Shown: in pieces, positions 10,219 to 19,271 of the stretch
How the letters are laid out: every line of letters starts with the position of its first letter
How positions within the stretch are numbered: the first letter of the stretch is position 1
Source of the DNA: Algivirga pacifica
GTDB lineage: Bacteria > Bacteroidota > Bacteroidia > Cytophagales > Flammeovirgaceae
Direction of reading: 5' to 3'
NCBI RefSeq assembly: GCF_039543525.1
Contig: NZ_BAABJX010000065.1
Span: forward strand, 74,458-138,457
DNA: 64,000 nt
Notes under the pieces: generated by a model
What the model saw: the letters and a program-made list of their open reading frames with translations, nothing else
Databases searched by the model: none
Told to the model about the DNA's origin: nothing
Made by a program: the position numbers and the translations under genes

Positions 10219-11829
10219 CTAGAATGTGATTTTATCTTCTGGGAGTAATAAAAGGTTTTTAGTATTTTTCAGACATATTCTTTTATAACGACCATACCAG
10301 AGTCGAAATATCTTCACTTTGGATCGATTTGTTTTTGTATTAATTAATTGCTTAAAAGAAGTATTTAAAGGAATCTGTCTTTCTGTGTCATTCACATACA
10401 CTGTGATCAGTGGTACAACTAAATTTCTTGCTCCAAAAGACGAACAGTAGTTTTCACCTATGAGTGTCTCCATCTTTCCATCCCAAAACTCCTGTTTAGC
10501 TGAAACATAGTGAAACATGTTCGAAGTACAACAGAAAGGATTACTGAGGTTCTTCAATCCCATACATTCCAATTTAGGACTTGAAGCGTCAGCGCTAACT
10601 ACATTTTGCTTAAAATTCTTTTGATGTAAAAAAATATACGGTGCACTCCACGTTCCTTTGGTTAATTGAATATCTCCGGTTGAAGATTGTAAAACATCAT
10701 TGCTAGAAATTGTATTATTAGAAATTCTGGTATTTGAATATTGGATCTTCAGAAATGGTATTGGCTCATAATACCCATATTCATTACGATACAAGGGAAT
10801 AGTTGTCGTTCCTATAAGCGAAAAGTGGTGTAACTCATTTTCTTCTTCCCTTATTTCTACGTTGTCTATTTTAAGTGTCATCCTCGGGTTCAGTAAAACC
10901 GTAGAGCCCTCGTTGTTAATTTTACATACATACCGTGTAAGTAATTCTGAACTGGGCGTCGGGATACTACCCATCACGTGTTCGACAATATCCTGAGCCA
11001 ATCCTTTTGGCCAGATTGTACTGTTTACCACACCATATTGTGAAAACTCCGATAATAGTGTTCTCGCAATGTAAAAGAAACGGTCATTCACATTAGAAAG
11101 ACCTATTGAATCATCTAATACGAGTGTATTAATTAGATTTTTATTTTTATATATTTCGAATTCAGCTTTCAGTAGGTTAATTTTATCAGATTCAATTTCT
11201 CCACTTCTATTTAAAAGATCTTCAATTTCTTTCTTATAACTATCAAAAGCGAGTTGGTTTGCCTGTTGATCGTGCTTAGAACCAAATAATAGTTTCTGAA
11301 AATCTATTTGCAGAAGAAAACCTGCTTTGTAATATTTAACTTTGCAGTATTCGTTTATCACCTTCGGCTCAAGGTAACTCAAATCAAATTCTGTTTCATC
11401 TGTCTCACTAAGCAATAACTCGGGGGATATTAATCCTAATTTGCTAATTTTAAATCTTTTTTTTCGAGCACTCTTAAGATTTATTAACTCCTTAGAATCT
11501 TCCTGTAGCTCATTTACTACACTGCTACTCTCCAACCATTTAATTTCTTCTTTAAAACCAATATCTTCTATTGAGTAAGCCATTGTAAAGTATGCGCATT
11601 GCTCAACTTTTCGCTTCGAAGTGAAGTAATTAGAATTGATCCCCGTGACATAAAAGTAGTGATAACGGTACATCTTCTTCACTTTATTCTTTTTAATCTT
11701 TAGTTTTGTTCCCGGTGCGAAAAGGTATTCTCCAAACTTGTCCAATTTTTTTATCTTAAATTTTTGAGCGTTCAATACAGGACAAATAAATAATACAAAA
11801 ACTAAGGACAATAGGGTCTTGCTTTTCAT
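10219..11829 (-). CDS. Secreted protein of unknown function, first gene of the giant-protein cassette
   Basis: 536 residues beginning with a clear Sec signal peptide (MKSKTLLSLVFVLFICPVLNAQ), probably cleaved after NA-Q or nearby. The mature part is Lys-rich at the start and otherwise mixed, with no motif I recognise. Near residues 390-470 there are several Cys, including a Cys-Cys-Thr motif. The stop is only 2 bases from the start of the 3227-residue gene, so the two are almost certainly translated from one mRNA. By position it could be a periplasmic or surface partner, secretion helper or immunity factor of the giant protein; that is inference only. Confidence 0.55.
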   Translation of the reverse strand: MKSKTLLSLVFVLFICPVLNAQKFKIKKLDKFGEYLFAPGTKLKIKKNKVKKMYRYHYFYVTGINSNYFTSKRKVEQCAYFTMAYSIEDIGFKEEIKWLESSSVVNELQEDSKELINLKSARKKRFKISKLGLISPELLLSETDETEFDLSYLEPKVINEYCKVKYYKAGFLLQIDFQKLLFGSKHDQQANQLAFDSYKKEIEDLLNRSGEIESDKINLLKAEFEIYKNKNLINTLVLDDSIGLSNVNDRFFYIARTLLSEFSQYGVVNSTIWPKGLAQDIVEHVMGSIPTPSSELLTRYVCKINNEGSTVLLNPRMTLKIDNVEIREEENELHHFSLIGTTTIPLYRNEYGYYEPIPFLKIQYSNTRISNNTISSNDVLQSSTGDIQLTKGTWSAPYIFLHQKNFKQNVVSADASSPKLECMGLKNLSNPFCCTSNMFHYVSAKQEFWDGKMETLIGENYCSSFGARNLVVPLITVYVNDTERQIPLNTSFKQLINTKTNRSKVKIFRLWYGRYKRICLKNTKNLLLLPEDKITF

Positions 11830-12245
11830 AAATGAAAATATCTAATTAAATTACTGAGCTTTACACTCATTGAATATTTTGATTCAAGAAGTTCATCCTG
11901 ATTCGTTTTGTTATATTAAAGTCTGAAAAAACAAAACATATTTCAGACCCTTTGAATAATCTCAAATATGACCACAACAATGATAGTATCAATTAGGTCG
12001 TGTATCAGTCGTAAGGCTGATGTTCTAAATTGTAGTGCCAGACGAAGAACCTAAAAGCATCCCAATGCCTCTCAATTGAAAAATTGAACTACAATATCCA
12101 AATAAATAAGAATCCTAAAATAGGAATATTGTCGCATTTAGTACTTTACTAAATGCTATCATCATATTACTTAAAACCACAATAAATATGTATAACTATT
12201 AATTTCAACCTCTATATCAATAACATCATCACATAAACCTTACAT
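11830..12245. other. 416-base gene-free junction with hairpins; probable left prophage boundary region
   Basis: No coding frame is supported here. It holds several inverted repeats: ATTGTAGT (12029) pairs with ACTACAAT (12088), CAATT/AATTG lies between them, and a perfect 9-bp hairpin GCATTTAGT/ACTAAATGC lies at 12134-12156. The minus-strand spike gene ends at 12246 and the host-like secreted protein begins at 11829. The prophage left end is therefore inferred to lie in this stretch, but no attachment core is identifiable by eye. Confidence 0.4.
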
Positions 12246-13802
12246 CTAGAGTCCCAAATCCCCCTTCAACTCCCCCTTCTTCACCGCATCAATCACTCCT
12301 CTGCTCTCCAGCGCATCCAGAAACACTCCAAAGTAAGCCTTTGGTACCACTTCCATTTGTTTCAGAGTAGAGAAGTCTGCCCCAGTAGCATCAGCTGTAG
12401 AGGTCTCTCCAAACCCTTCCAAGGCAAACACTTTGTAGCTCGTTTCTTGGTGTAGTTGAGGGAATAAAGGTTGATGAGATTCTACCGTATTCCAAAACGG
12501 ATAATGATTAGCAGTGGTTACTCGATATTCAGGACCATTAGCACTACAATTAGAAGACTTAATCACCCAGTCCGTGACGTCCTTGATTTGTTGAGGTGTT
12601 TTGCCTTTCAAGACCAATGCGGTAGAATATTGATCAGGCTGTACATCGATATGCACATTATCAAAGATCAGGTGAAAATCGTTATAGTTCATACCCAGAT
12701 CCTTGTAGTTCGGATTGCCAAGTATTTTGATACCGAAACCACCGTTGAACTCTTGGTTGATGGTACAGTTCACCATTTGAATAATGTAAGGGGACTGTAC
12801 GGTATAGTATCCTTCGAATTGGAATTCTACGGCTGACACAGAATGCAGGTTGGCCGACCAAGATTCATGAATGGCAATCTGCTCTGGCGTATTATCAATC
12901 AGAATTTGATCTCTAGCAGTATCCCGCAAGTAACCGGAGGCATTAAGGTCACTGAGGTCTGCATACCAGTCTTCTTCTTCATAGCCGAACTTAATCCTTA
13001 CCGCTTCCAAAGAGGCTGGATTGGTAAATACGCAATTCTCAAAGTAGAAGGTGTTCCTCACAAACTCTCGGAAAGCAGACTTAAAGCCGGTTGTGAAATG
13101 TACATTTCGGAAGACCAGGGTATGATCATGCCATAAGGACGGAATCACACCTATATAATCCTCTACATTTTCCACAGTAAACTTATTAATAAACCCACTG
13201 GCGGTATGTTCATGATTCCCAATGCCACCTCCTAATACTTTGGCTCCATGAATATGGACATGCATTTTGTGCATGATATGGATGGCCCCAATGTTATCCT
13301 CATTCATGGCAGAATAGATCTCGCCGTTGCCGTGAACGTGGAAGGTTTCTCCATGCTCATCATCTGGCAGGTAAGTTGAGTTGTTATACATTAGGAAAAA
13401 GCTCTGTACATTTTCCCTGGCATCCAGAATTGCCCCTTCGCATAGATACACATCCATACGAGGACGTAAGAGTAATACCATGGAATAAACGGACTGACCT
13501 TTTCGAGAAAACTTGTATTCTCCCGGCAAAAAGACAAAGAGGAAACGTTCCTGTTTGTTGGATCGTAAGGTTCCGTACCAATACTGACTCCAGAAGTCAT
13601 AGCCAAATGTAGCGTAAGTAGCATTTTCGGGTACCAAGTCATTGTTCATTCCATTGACGACGTAGATGAGTTTGGTATAACGTACATTGTTGACAATAAT
13701 GGACCCGTTCACATTATTGAGAACCTGATTCTTTATGGCATTGAACTCTTCTGCAGCATATGCCTGTCCTGATTGTTTATTAGGTATCTCTACGACTTTC
13801 AT
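12246..13802 (-). CDS. Right-handed beta-helix spike / receptor-binding protein
   Basis: 518 residues. The N-terminus carries an SGQAYAAEEFNAIKNQV segment like the short helical linker at the start of many phage fibre and spike proteins. The middle (about 110-420) is built from short strands with repeated N, G, V/I and His positions (for example GNGEIYSAM, HVHIHGAKVLGGG, FRNVHFTTG, FENCVFTN, MVNCTIN), typical of a parallel beta-helix. It is the last gene of the late operon and its start overlaps the ATPase gene by 4 bases, so it is translationally coupled. It is likely the host-binding vertex protein of the virion. A depolymerase activity is possible, but no catalytic site is obvious. Confidence 0.6.
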   Translation of the reverse strand: MKVVEIPNKQSGQAYAAEEFNAIKNQVLNNVNGSIIVNNVRYTKLIYVVNGMNNDLVPENATYATFGYDFWSQYWYGTLRSNKQERFLFVFLPGEYKFSRKGQSVYSMVLLLRPRMDVYLCEGAILDARENVQSFFLMYNNSTYLPDDEHGETFHVHGNGEIYSAMNEDNIGAIHIMHKMHVHIHGAKVLGGGIGNHEHTASGFINKFTVENVEDYIGVIPSLWHDHTLVFRNVHFTTGFKSAFREFVRNTFYFENCVFTNPASLEAVRIKFGYEEEDWYADLSDLNASGYLRDTARDQILIDNTPEQIAIHESWSANLHSVSAVEFQFEGYYTVQSPYIIQMVNCTINQEFNGGFGIKILGNPNYKDLGMNYNDFHLIFDNVHIDVQPDQYSTALVLKGKTPQQIKDVTDWVIKSSNCSANGPEYRVTTANHYPFWNTVESHQPLFPQLHQETSYKVFALEGFGETSTADATGADFSTLKQMEVVPKAYFGVFLDALESRGVIDAVKKGELKGDLGL

Positions 13803-14647
13803 TCCTCAATAATTTTCTGGTTAAATACATCATACTGGACCTCTTCCCCTGAGGCGTAACGATTTTTCTCCATGATGGCAATGCCTCCCTTCTTGATATG
13901 GATGACTGCCTGAGCATCGTATTCACTCATAATCCCTCCGCGGGCTGTACCTGCTGTCGTACTTTGGAAAATGACCAAAAAGAAGGTGTTCGGATAGGCC
14001 TTCCTTAATTTGTCAAAGTCCTCCTGCCGAATGCCTGGAATCTTGTTAAAACTATCAATGGCCACCACATCAAACTGGGCAGCGGCTTGGCTTATTGTTT
14101 CAATACTTGTGGCTTTTCCGGCTATAAATACCTTGGACTGATAATGAGGTACGATGTATTCGTTTCGCATTTGGGTTATCACATGGGAATTCTCCGCAAT
14201 CTCTAGTGAAAATAATCCTATCTTATTTACTCCATGCACACTGCCAAAAGCATTGATCAGCTGGAAAAGAAAGCGTGTTTTCCCGGCTCCCCGATCTCCA
14301 CGTAACACCAAGGCATACTCGTTGCGCTCCACGGCACGAATAAACTGACCAATAGCTCCCGGTAGCTTGATCAAAGTATCCTCGTTTTGTTGGATGGCAT
14401 TAATTGGATGGAAAAGTGTCCCCAATGCGGTCACTTTCGGTGAACCTCCGGATGGTTTTCGGACCGTTTTCCGTCCCTTCGTCGGACCGTTTTGCAAGGC
14501 TTTAGGATATTTCTCTTCTACAATTGCCTGAATGATTTCCAATTCAGTTTCGTCCTTTACCTTCTTAGCCTTCGTCCATCGAGCTTGTAGCCTCTTTGGA
14601 AGCTCCCTTATATTGATCTGCTTTATACTCATCCTCCTGTTCTTCAT
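13799..14647 (-). CDS. RecA-fold P-loop ATPase, candidate genome-packaging or replication ATPase
   Basis: 282 residues. An Arg/Lys-rich N-terminal ~75 residues is followed by a P-loop, LRGDRGAGKTRFLFQL (about residues 115-130). A Walker B strand follows, DVVAIDSFNKIPG. Then come a sensor-like FLVIFQSTTAG and RGGIMSEYDAQAVI, which resembles RadA/DnaB-type RecA folds. The gene overlaps both neighbours by 4 bases (ATGA junctions) inside the late operon. Tailless dsDNA viruses pack DNA with a small ATPase encoded among the structural genes, and this is the only candidate in the element. The motif spacing nevertheless looks closer to RecA/RadA than to the FtsK-HerA packaging class, so a helicase or recombination role remains open. 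Confidence 0.55.
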   Translation of the reverse strand: MKNRRMSIKQINIRELPKRLQARWTKAKKVKDETELEIIQAIVEEKYPKALQNGPTKGRKTVRKPSGGSPKVTALGTLFHPINAIQQNEDTLIKLPGAIGQFIRAVERNEYALVLRGDRGAGKTRFLFQLINAFGSVHGVNKIGLFSLEIAENSHVITQMRNEYIVPHYQSKVFIAGKATSIETISQAAAQFDVVAIDSFNKIPGIRQEDFDKLRKAYPNTFFLVIFQSTTAGTARGGIMSEYDAQAVIHIKKGGIAIMEKNRYASGEEVQYDVFNQKIIEE

Positions 14648-17600
14648 TCTTGTACCCCAAATAAACTTCCTTGTCGTTTGCCCTCATCCATTACCCGATT
14701 CTTGGAGACTCCCAGCTTATTCAACTTGCTTTCCTTCACATTGAGAATATCAATATATTGTTGTAGCATTTGATCCGCTTTTGCCTTACTGATATCATCT
14801 GCCTGTACCGCTTGATAAAAACGTTGTCGCTTTTCATCCAGGATCTTTTTCGCTTCTTCCACTTCTGCTTTTAAGGCATTGTATTGGCTATCAAAAGCTT
14901 CCTCTGTAGAAGACTTACCTACATTGAATGCAATATTGAGTGGTTCCTTTGCCTCAAAATTTCCAAAGGTCGTTTTTCGATCAATCGCCTTCTTCAATCG
15001 TTCCAAGAACTTACGCTTGTTACTGAATTGACTCGCCTTTGTACCGTAGCCTTTTTCGATTAACCATCGGGCTATTTCCGATTCATGGGCATTCGTCAGC
15101 TGAGGATAAAGATTTCTAGCTTCCCCGGTCCAATCCGCTATCGTATGAATTATATTTCTGTTGGTCTCATCAGAATTCTCTAACATCGTCACGGTTTGCC
15201 ACATGTACCCCTTGGGGTTGAGGTAGGAGAGATTGATAATCTTGTTGGCATTCTTTCCTTCCTGTTCCTTCACCTGTTGGATCACTTTCTTCTCACACTC
15301 AGCCGGACCATTTAACACCTCACATTTCTTGCGTTGGTTACGATAATAGTTTGCTCGCTCAAACTCCGTTTCTTTGGTAGAAAGTGTATTGGAGTTAAGT
15401 GCCATATGAATCGCTTCCTTTTCAGTCCCTTTAAACACCTTGACTGGAATACTTGAGAATTCCTTATTCTTCTTACTCAATACTTTGAAAGCTGCCAAGC
15501 GGGAATGTCCTGAAATGACAACGTATACCTCTTTTTCCTTGTCGTACCATACGGTGATAGGATCAAAGATCGCCCAATCAAAAGTCCCTTCATGAACAGC
15601 CTGTATAATCTTATTCTTGCTGGTTTTTGAGTAGTCTTCTGTACGGTTCTGGAAACGTTTGGTATCCGTACTGATCACCTCAAGAGGCATATCTTCTAGA
15701 AGAAATTTAGAAGCTTGTTTTGAGGACGCTTTTTTCTTCACAATCTCTTTTTCCTTCTCAGCGCCTAAAGTCTCTTTTCTAACCGATTCATAGCGTTTCT
15801 GAATGTCTACTTTCTCTTCCAAGAGTTTCACGACTTCCCAGAATCGTTTATCGGTATTCACATAAGCATAGCACTTGTTGATCACGTCTTCATAAGAGGT
15901 TTTCTGATACGCACATTGCCAATACAAAATAAGCATCAAGAGGATCTGTTTTCCCTGATCTGCTTTATCGATATAGACATTCTCTTTCTTCTTGTAATCC
16001 ATATGAAAGAAGGGCATACGCATAAAGAACGCAGGATTCTCCCTACTTCTACCGTTTTCCTCTATGGTATAGGTGCCATTGTAAAGCCAAAGGTCCTCGT
16101 TTTGTCGGCTTTCATAACGGAATTGCTTGAGGTCTTCCTTGAAATGACGAATCACATTGGTACGAGTAGGCTTCCACTTTCGGTCAAAGAATCTTCCTAC
16201 AGACTCAAATAACTCTTGAGCATGCTGCTTGTAAAGTCCAGCAACCTTTTGTTTTCTTTTTTGCTCCTTCTGCTGATCCTTTACCCTCTTCTCGTCTAAT
16301 TCAACCAACCTTCTTTTTCCACTCAGATATTCATAGAAATAGGTATCATTAGTTCCTATCTTAAAGCTATGCTGTATTGCAAGCTGTGTCATCATAAAGG
16401 AATGCTCCATATGCAGGCCATGTTCTTTTACTGCATCCACATATTCCTGGGCATTTTTAGCCTGATGAATCTTTTTAGACGTAAAGAAGGCGATATACTT
16501 TTTGGCTGATTCAAAAGCTAACTTCAATTGTTCATCCAAGACCTTGATAAAGTTCTCCCGGGTACGTTCGTTCTTATCGGCAAAGCGAGGTTTCTTGATT
16601 TCCATATATTCAGATTCCATTCGCAATGCGGAATACAGGTAACGATACAGCAACCCTCCATGACGGAAAATCACTTCCTCTGGCTTATAGGTACGGCTTT
16701 GACGCTGAATGGCATCATAAAGCTTTTCCCCCACCATTGCTTTCCAGGTTTCATGAGCCTCCTTTGACTCTTGCAATAGCTCCTTGACCAAAACATGCTT
16801 TCCATGGACCATTTCTCCTACCACTTTCAATAGCTCATTCCACTCCTTAATGGTATATTTCTTTCCTCTTTGTGGAGCCTTTACAAAAACATATTGATCC
16901 GAAGTAGCTTGCTGTTTAGGCAATTCTAAAGGAGTATTCTTTACGACTTCCTTCTGCTTATTCAGGATATAATCCGCTGCTTTTTGGGCATAAGAAATTG
17001 CCTTGAAGATGTACTTATGATCATCCTCCATATCCTTTACCAAGGCTTGGCTCCACCCCTTCACATAAGCTGCCGTATTATCGATAGTCTTGAAAAGAAT
17101 ACCTGCTTCTCCACACAAAAAGGCTGCCCCAACCTCAGCCACTAACTCTTCCTGGGCATACTTGTGATCCCCAAACTTTCGTCCACCTCTTTCGGGTTGA
17201 TTCAATCGCTTCTTGTCTTTTGTCGAATGAACCAGCTCATGAAATAAGGTTGCATAATACGCCTGCTCCGGATCAAAAGAAGTATAAGGAGGCATCTGTA
17301 CATAGTCAGAAGAAGGACTATAAAAAGCCCTACTACCTCCATGCTTGATTTGGGGACGTTGTGGCATTCCTTCTATAATCTTCCTGGCAGAAGCAATTCC
17401 TTCTGGTGTGGCTTTGGGCTTTACTTCAGGAAATTCAATCCCTTCAATATCCTCCGCATTGAATACCCGGTAATAGCGTAATGCCGGATAAACACTATAT
17501 TCTTTCAACTGCTCCCTTCCAGATGTTGACTTCTTTAGTTGCGCCTGAATGCGGTTCCATTCATTAATGGTCATACGTTTGCCTTTGGGATCTCGAACAA

Positions 17601-18066
17601 TCAGTTCGTAATAAATCACCATGGCTGATTTACTGCCTTCCCTAATTCTTCCTTTCTTTTCTTCCACTTGCCTAAAGGTCATCCAATAAGGACTGTCCTT
17701 ATCTTCCATGGCCAACAAGAACTGGTTCATCCCACTATAAGGCTTTCCTGAAGCAAAATTAACGGGAGGAAGAAAAGGCATATTATCCGCTTTCCATGGC
17801 TTTCTCCAGAAGAGTCCTTTCTCCTTAATCTTTTCCAGAATCTTATTGGATATGATCTCGTAAACATCCTTGGTCTTACCCGACAAGGCCACCAACTCTT
17901 CCATAGGAGTCCCAACTACACCATGCGTCCTAATGGCTGCACGTTGATTCATTCTTGGAATTCCATGCAGCAATGTTTTATAATCTTCTGGCTTTTGTGT
18001 TACCTGCTCCTTCTCCTCTGATAGAAATAGATACCCCAATCCTGCTACCGCCAATAACTCTATCAT
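14644..18066 (-). CDS. ArdC-type antirestriction/metallopeptidase fused to a ParB-like domain
   Basis: 1140 residues from the ATG at 18066. I prefer this over the upstream TTG at 18102, which lies inside a terminator hairpin. The first ~17 residues (MIELLAVAGLGYLFLSE) are hydrophobic and could anchor it in a membrane. Residues ~50-145 match the ArdC N-terminal ssDNA-binding domain (GLFWRKPW, FASGKPYSGMNQFLLA). A zincin follows with HELVH at ~276-280 and a downstream EELVAEVGAAFLCGEAG helix. Near residues 780-880 there is a ParB/Srx-like fold with an ISGHSRLAAFKVL motif. The remainder is charged and helical. It overlaps the ATPase gene by 4 bases. ArdC proteins protect incoming DNA from restriction. 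Being in a late operon, it may be packaged and injected. Confidence 0.7.
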   Translation of the reverse strand: MIELLAVAGLGYLFLSEEKEQVTQKPEDYKTLLHGIPRMNQRAAIRTHGVVGTPMEELVALSGKTKDVYEIISNKILEKIKEKGLFWRKPWKADNMPFLPPVNFASGKPYSGMNQFLLAMEDKDSPYWMTFRQVEEKKGRIREGSKSAMVIYYELIVRDPKGKRMTINEWNRIQAQLKKSTSGREQLKEYSVYPALRYYRVFNAEDIEGIEFPEVKPKATPEGIASARKIIEGMPQRPQIKHGGSRAFYSPSSDYVQMPPYTSFDPEQAYYATLFHELVHSTKDKKRLNQPERGGRKFGDHKYAQEELVAEVGAAFLCGEAGILFKTIDNTAAYVKGWSQALVKDMEDDHKYIFKAISYAQKAADYILNKQKEVVKNTPLELPKQQATSDQYVFVKAPQRGKKYTIKEWNELLKVVGEMVHGKHVLVKELLQESKEAHETWKAMVGEKLYDAIQRQSRTYKPEEVIFRHGGLLYRYLYSALRMESEYMEIKKPRFADKNERTRENFIKVLDEQLKLAFESAKKYIAFFTSKKIHQAKNAQEYVDAVKEHGLHMEHSFMMTQLAIQHSFKIGTNDTYFYEYLSGKRRLVELDEKRVKDQQKEQKRKQKVAGLYKQHAQELFESVGRFFDRKWKPTRTNVIRHFKEDLKQFRYESRQNEDLWLYNGTYTIEENGRSRENPAFFMRMPFFHMDYKKKENVYIDKADQGKQILLMLILYWQCAYQKTSYEDVINKCYAYVNTDKRFWEVVKLLEEKVDIQKRYESVRKETLGAEKEKEIVKKKASSKQASKFLLEDMPLEVISTDTKRFQNRTEDYSKTSKNKIIQAVHEGTFDWAIFDPITVWYDKEKEVYVVISGHSRLAAFKVLSKKNKEFSSIPVKVFKGTEKEAIHMALNSNTLSTKETEFERANYYRNQRKKCEVLNGPAECEKKVIQQVKEQEGKNANKIINLSYLNPKGYMWQTVTMLENSDETNRNIIHTIADWTGEARNLYPQLTNAHESEIARWLIEKGYGTKASQFSNKRKFLERLKKAIDRKTTFGNFEAKEPLNIAFNVGKSSTEEAFDSQYNALKAEVEEAKKILDEKRQRFYQAVQADDISKAKADQMLQQYIDILNVKESKLNKLGVSKNRVMDEGKRQGSLFGVQE

Positions 18067-18100
18067 CTCTCGCTCTTTTAATCCACCTTGAATAGGGTTC

Positions 18101-18136
18101 AAAAAAAGCGGACGGCAAATGCCAACCGCTTTTTTA
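18101..18136 (-). terminator. Bidirectional Rho-independent terminator
   Basis: AAAAAAGCGG and CCGCTTTTTT flank an inner GGCA/TGCC pair, giving a strong hairpin with U-tracts on both strands. It lies directly downstream (minus strand) of the lipoprotein gene and separates it from the ArdC-ParB gene, so the lipoprotein forms its own transcription unit in the late region. Confidence 0.8.
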
Positions 18137-18204
18137 TTTCACCCACAACCAACTTTTAGAAATACCATTAATCTGCCCAACACACTTAGAAAATCATAAG
18201 AATA

Positions 18205-18756
18205 CTAGGCTACTCCATTAACCCATAAATCAAACAACTCTCCAGTATCTAAATTGACGCTTACACTCCAGTAATAGCTACATCCATCCATAACCAACGT
18301 ATAGTCTGTATCGTAAGCGTAATAGTTTCTTTTTTTATCCCAATGACAGTTTATATGGATAATTCTTTCTCCCTTCTCATTTTTGAAGGCGACATATTGT
18401 CTATAATAATGCTTCAATTTTTTATGGATTATTGGGCAACCAGAAGCTCCATTCATTGGGACATATTGAGCTGATTCCTTTAACTTATTTCTTAAAATAC
18501 TTTCCGTTTTTAAAATCTCATCCTGAGAAGGCGTCCAACGATAAGAAGTCGAATCTACTTCACTAAGAAATAAATAATTATGAGGATATTTCTCTGTATA
18601 GATCGTTCCTCTAAAAGCTTCGGACTCAATGCCTATTTTGGTTTCATCAATTTCTATTAGTTGAGTATTAAGCGGTTGATTAGTCTTACAACTGAATACT
18701 ATTGTTGTCGCAATCAATAGAATAAGGGGAATTAAAGTTTTTATTAGCTTGCTCAT
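18205..18756 (-). CDS. Small lipoprotein, probable lysogenic-conversion (moron) gene
   Basis: 183 residues with a lipoprotein signal: a hydrophobic stretch ILLIATTIVFSC, with the lipobox Cys at about residue 23, then KTNQPLNT. The mature domain is unrecognised. It contains two Cys (SGCPIIHKK, DGCSYYW) and a C-terminal SVNLDTGELFDLWVNG typical of small periplasmic Bacteroidota proteins. It is AT-richer than the genes around it, is separated from the holin gene by 73 bases and has its own terminator downstream. That is the classic layout of a moron inserted in a late operon. A superinfection-exclusion or surface-modifying role is a guess. Confidence 0.55.
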   Translation of the reverse strand: MSKLIKTLIPLILLIATTIVFSCKTNQPLNTQLIEIDETKIGIESEAFRGTIYTEKYPHNYLFLSEVDSTSYRWTPSQDEILKTESILRNKLKESAQYVPMNGASGCPIIHKKLKHYYRQYVAFKNEKGERIIHINCHWDKKRNYYAYDTDYTLVMDGCSYYWSVSVNLDTGELFDLWVNGVA

Positions 18757-18829
18757 AGTATAGTATATTTTGATTTCATCTTAATTTAATCACAAAATCA
18801 TTCAAATAAACAATCCAGCTGGTATACCT

Positions 18830-19264
18830 CTACGATCGATCCTTCTTCCGTAGAAAGGATAAATCTATTTTCTCTGTGACCTTTCCAGCAACCTTCTCCA
18901 CACTTCGCCCAATCACATATCCTCCAATACCAATCTCCAGCAACTCCCAAAACTGGTTTTCCAAAGGCACTTGCTCCAGTTGGAAAACAGGTGCCAGGAA
19001 CTTTGCATAAACCACCACAAAGGCAAACATCAGCATTACAATCGGTCGCCAGTTTCTCTGCAGGGCATTTCCTTTTGCTTCTGCCAGAATTACCTGAGAC
19101 TGCATTTCCAATACTTTTTGAAGATTGTCCATGACTAGAATGGAAATACGCTCCTTGGCCTGACTTTTCTCTTCGTCCGTCGTAACGGTTTCATCAATCA
19201 CTTGTCCAATACTCTGTACCAATCGATCGGCACTTCCCGACAGTAACTTCTTTATCCAATCCAT
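18830..19264 (-). CDS. Holin (3-TM / GTA-type family)
   Basis: 144 residues. The amphipathic N-terminal half (MDWIKKLLSGSADRLVQSIG, then DEEKSQAKERI) is followed by EAKGNALQRNWRPIVMLMFAFVVVYAKFL and a second hydrophobic span, WELLEIGIGGYVIGRSVEK. The NxLQRNWRPxxML motif and the glycine-rich second span are characteristic of the holin family first described in gene-transfer agents and prophages. It sits 7 bases from the endolysin gene, so the two form a lysis pair: the holin permeabilises the inner membrane and releases the muramidase. Confidence 0.8.
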   Translation of the reverse strand: MDWIKKLLSGSADRLVQSIGQVIDETVTTDEEKSQAKERISILVMDNLQKVLEMQSQVILAEAKGNALQRNWRPIVMLMFAFVVVYAKFLAPVFQLEQVPLENQFWELLEIGIGGYVIGRSVEKVAGKVTEKIDLSFLRKKDRS

Positions 19265-19271
19265 CTTTTTC

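Noticed and set aside
18067..18102. Upstream TTG start (18102) for the ArdC-ParB gene
   Set aside because: It lies within the A-rich arm of a terminator hairpin and has no reasonable leader; the ATG at 18066 is better placed.
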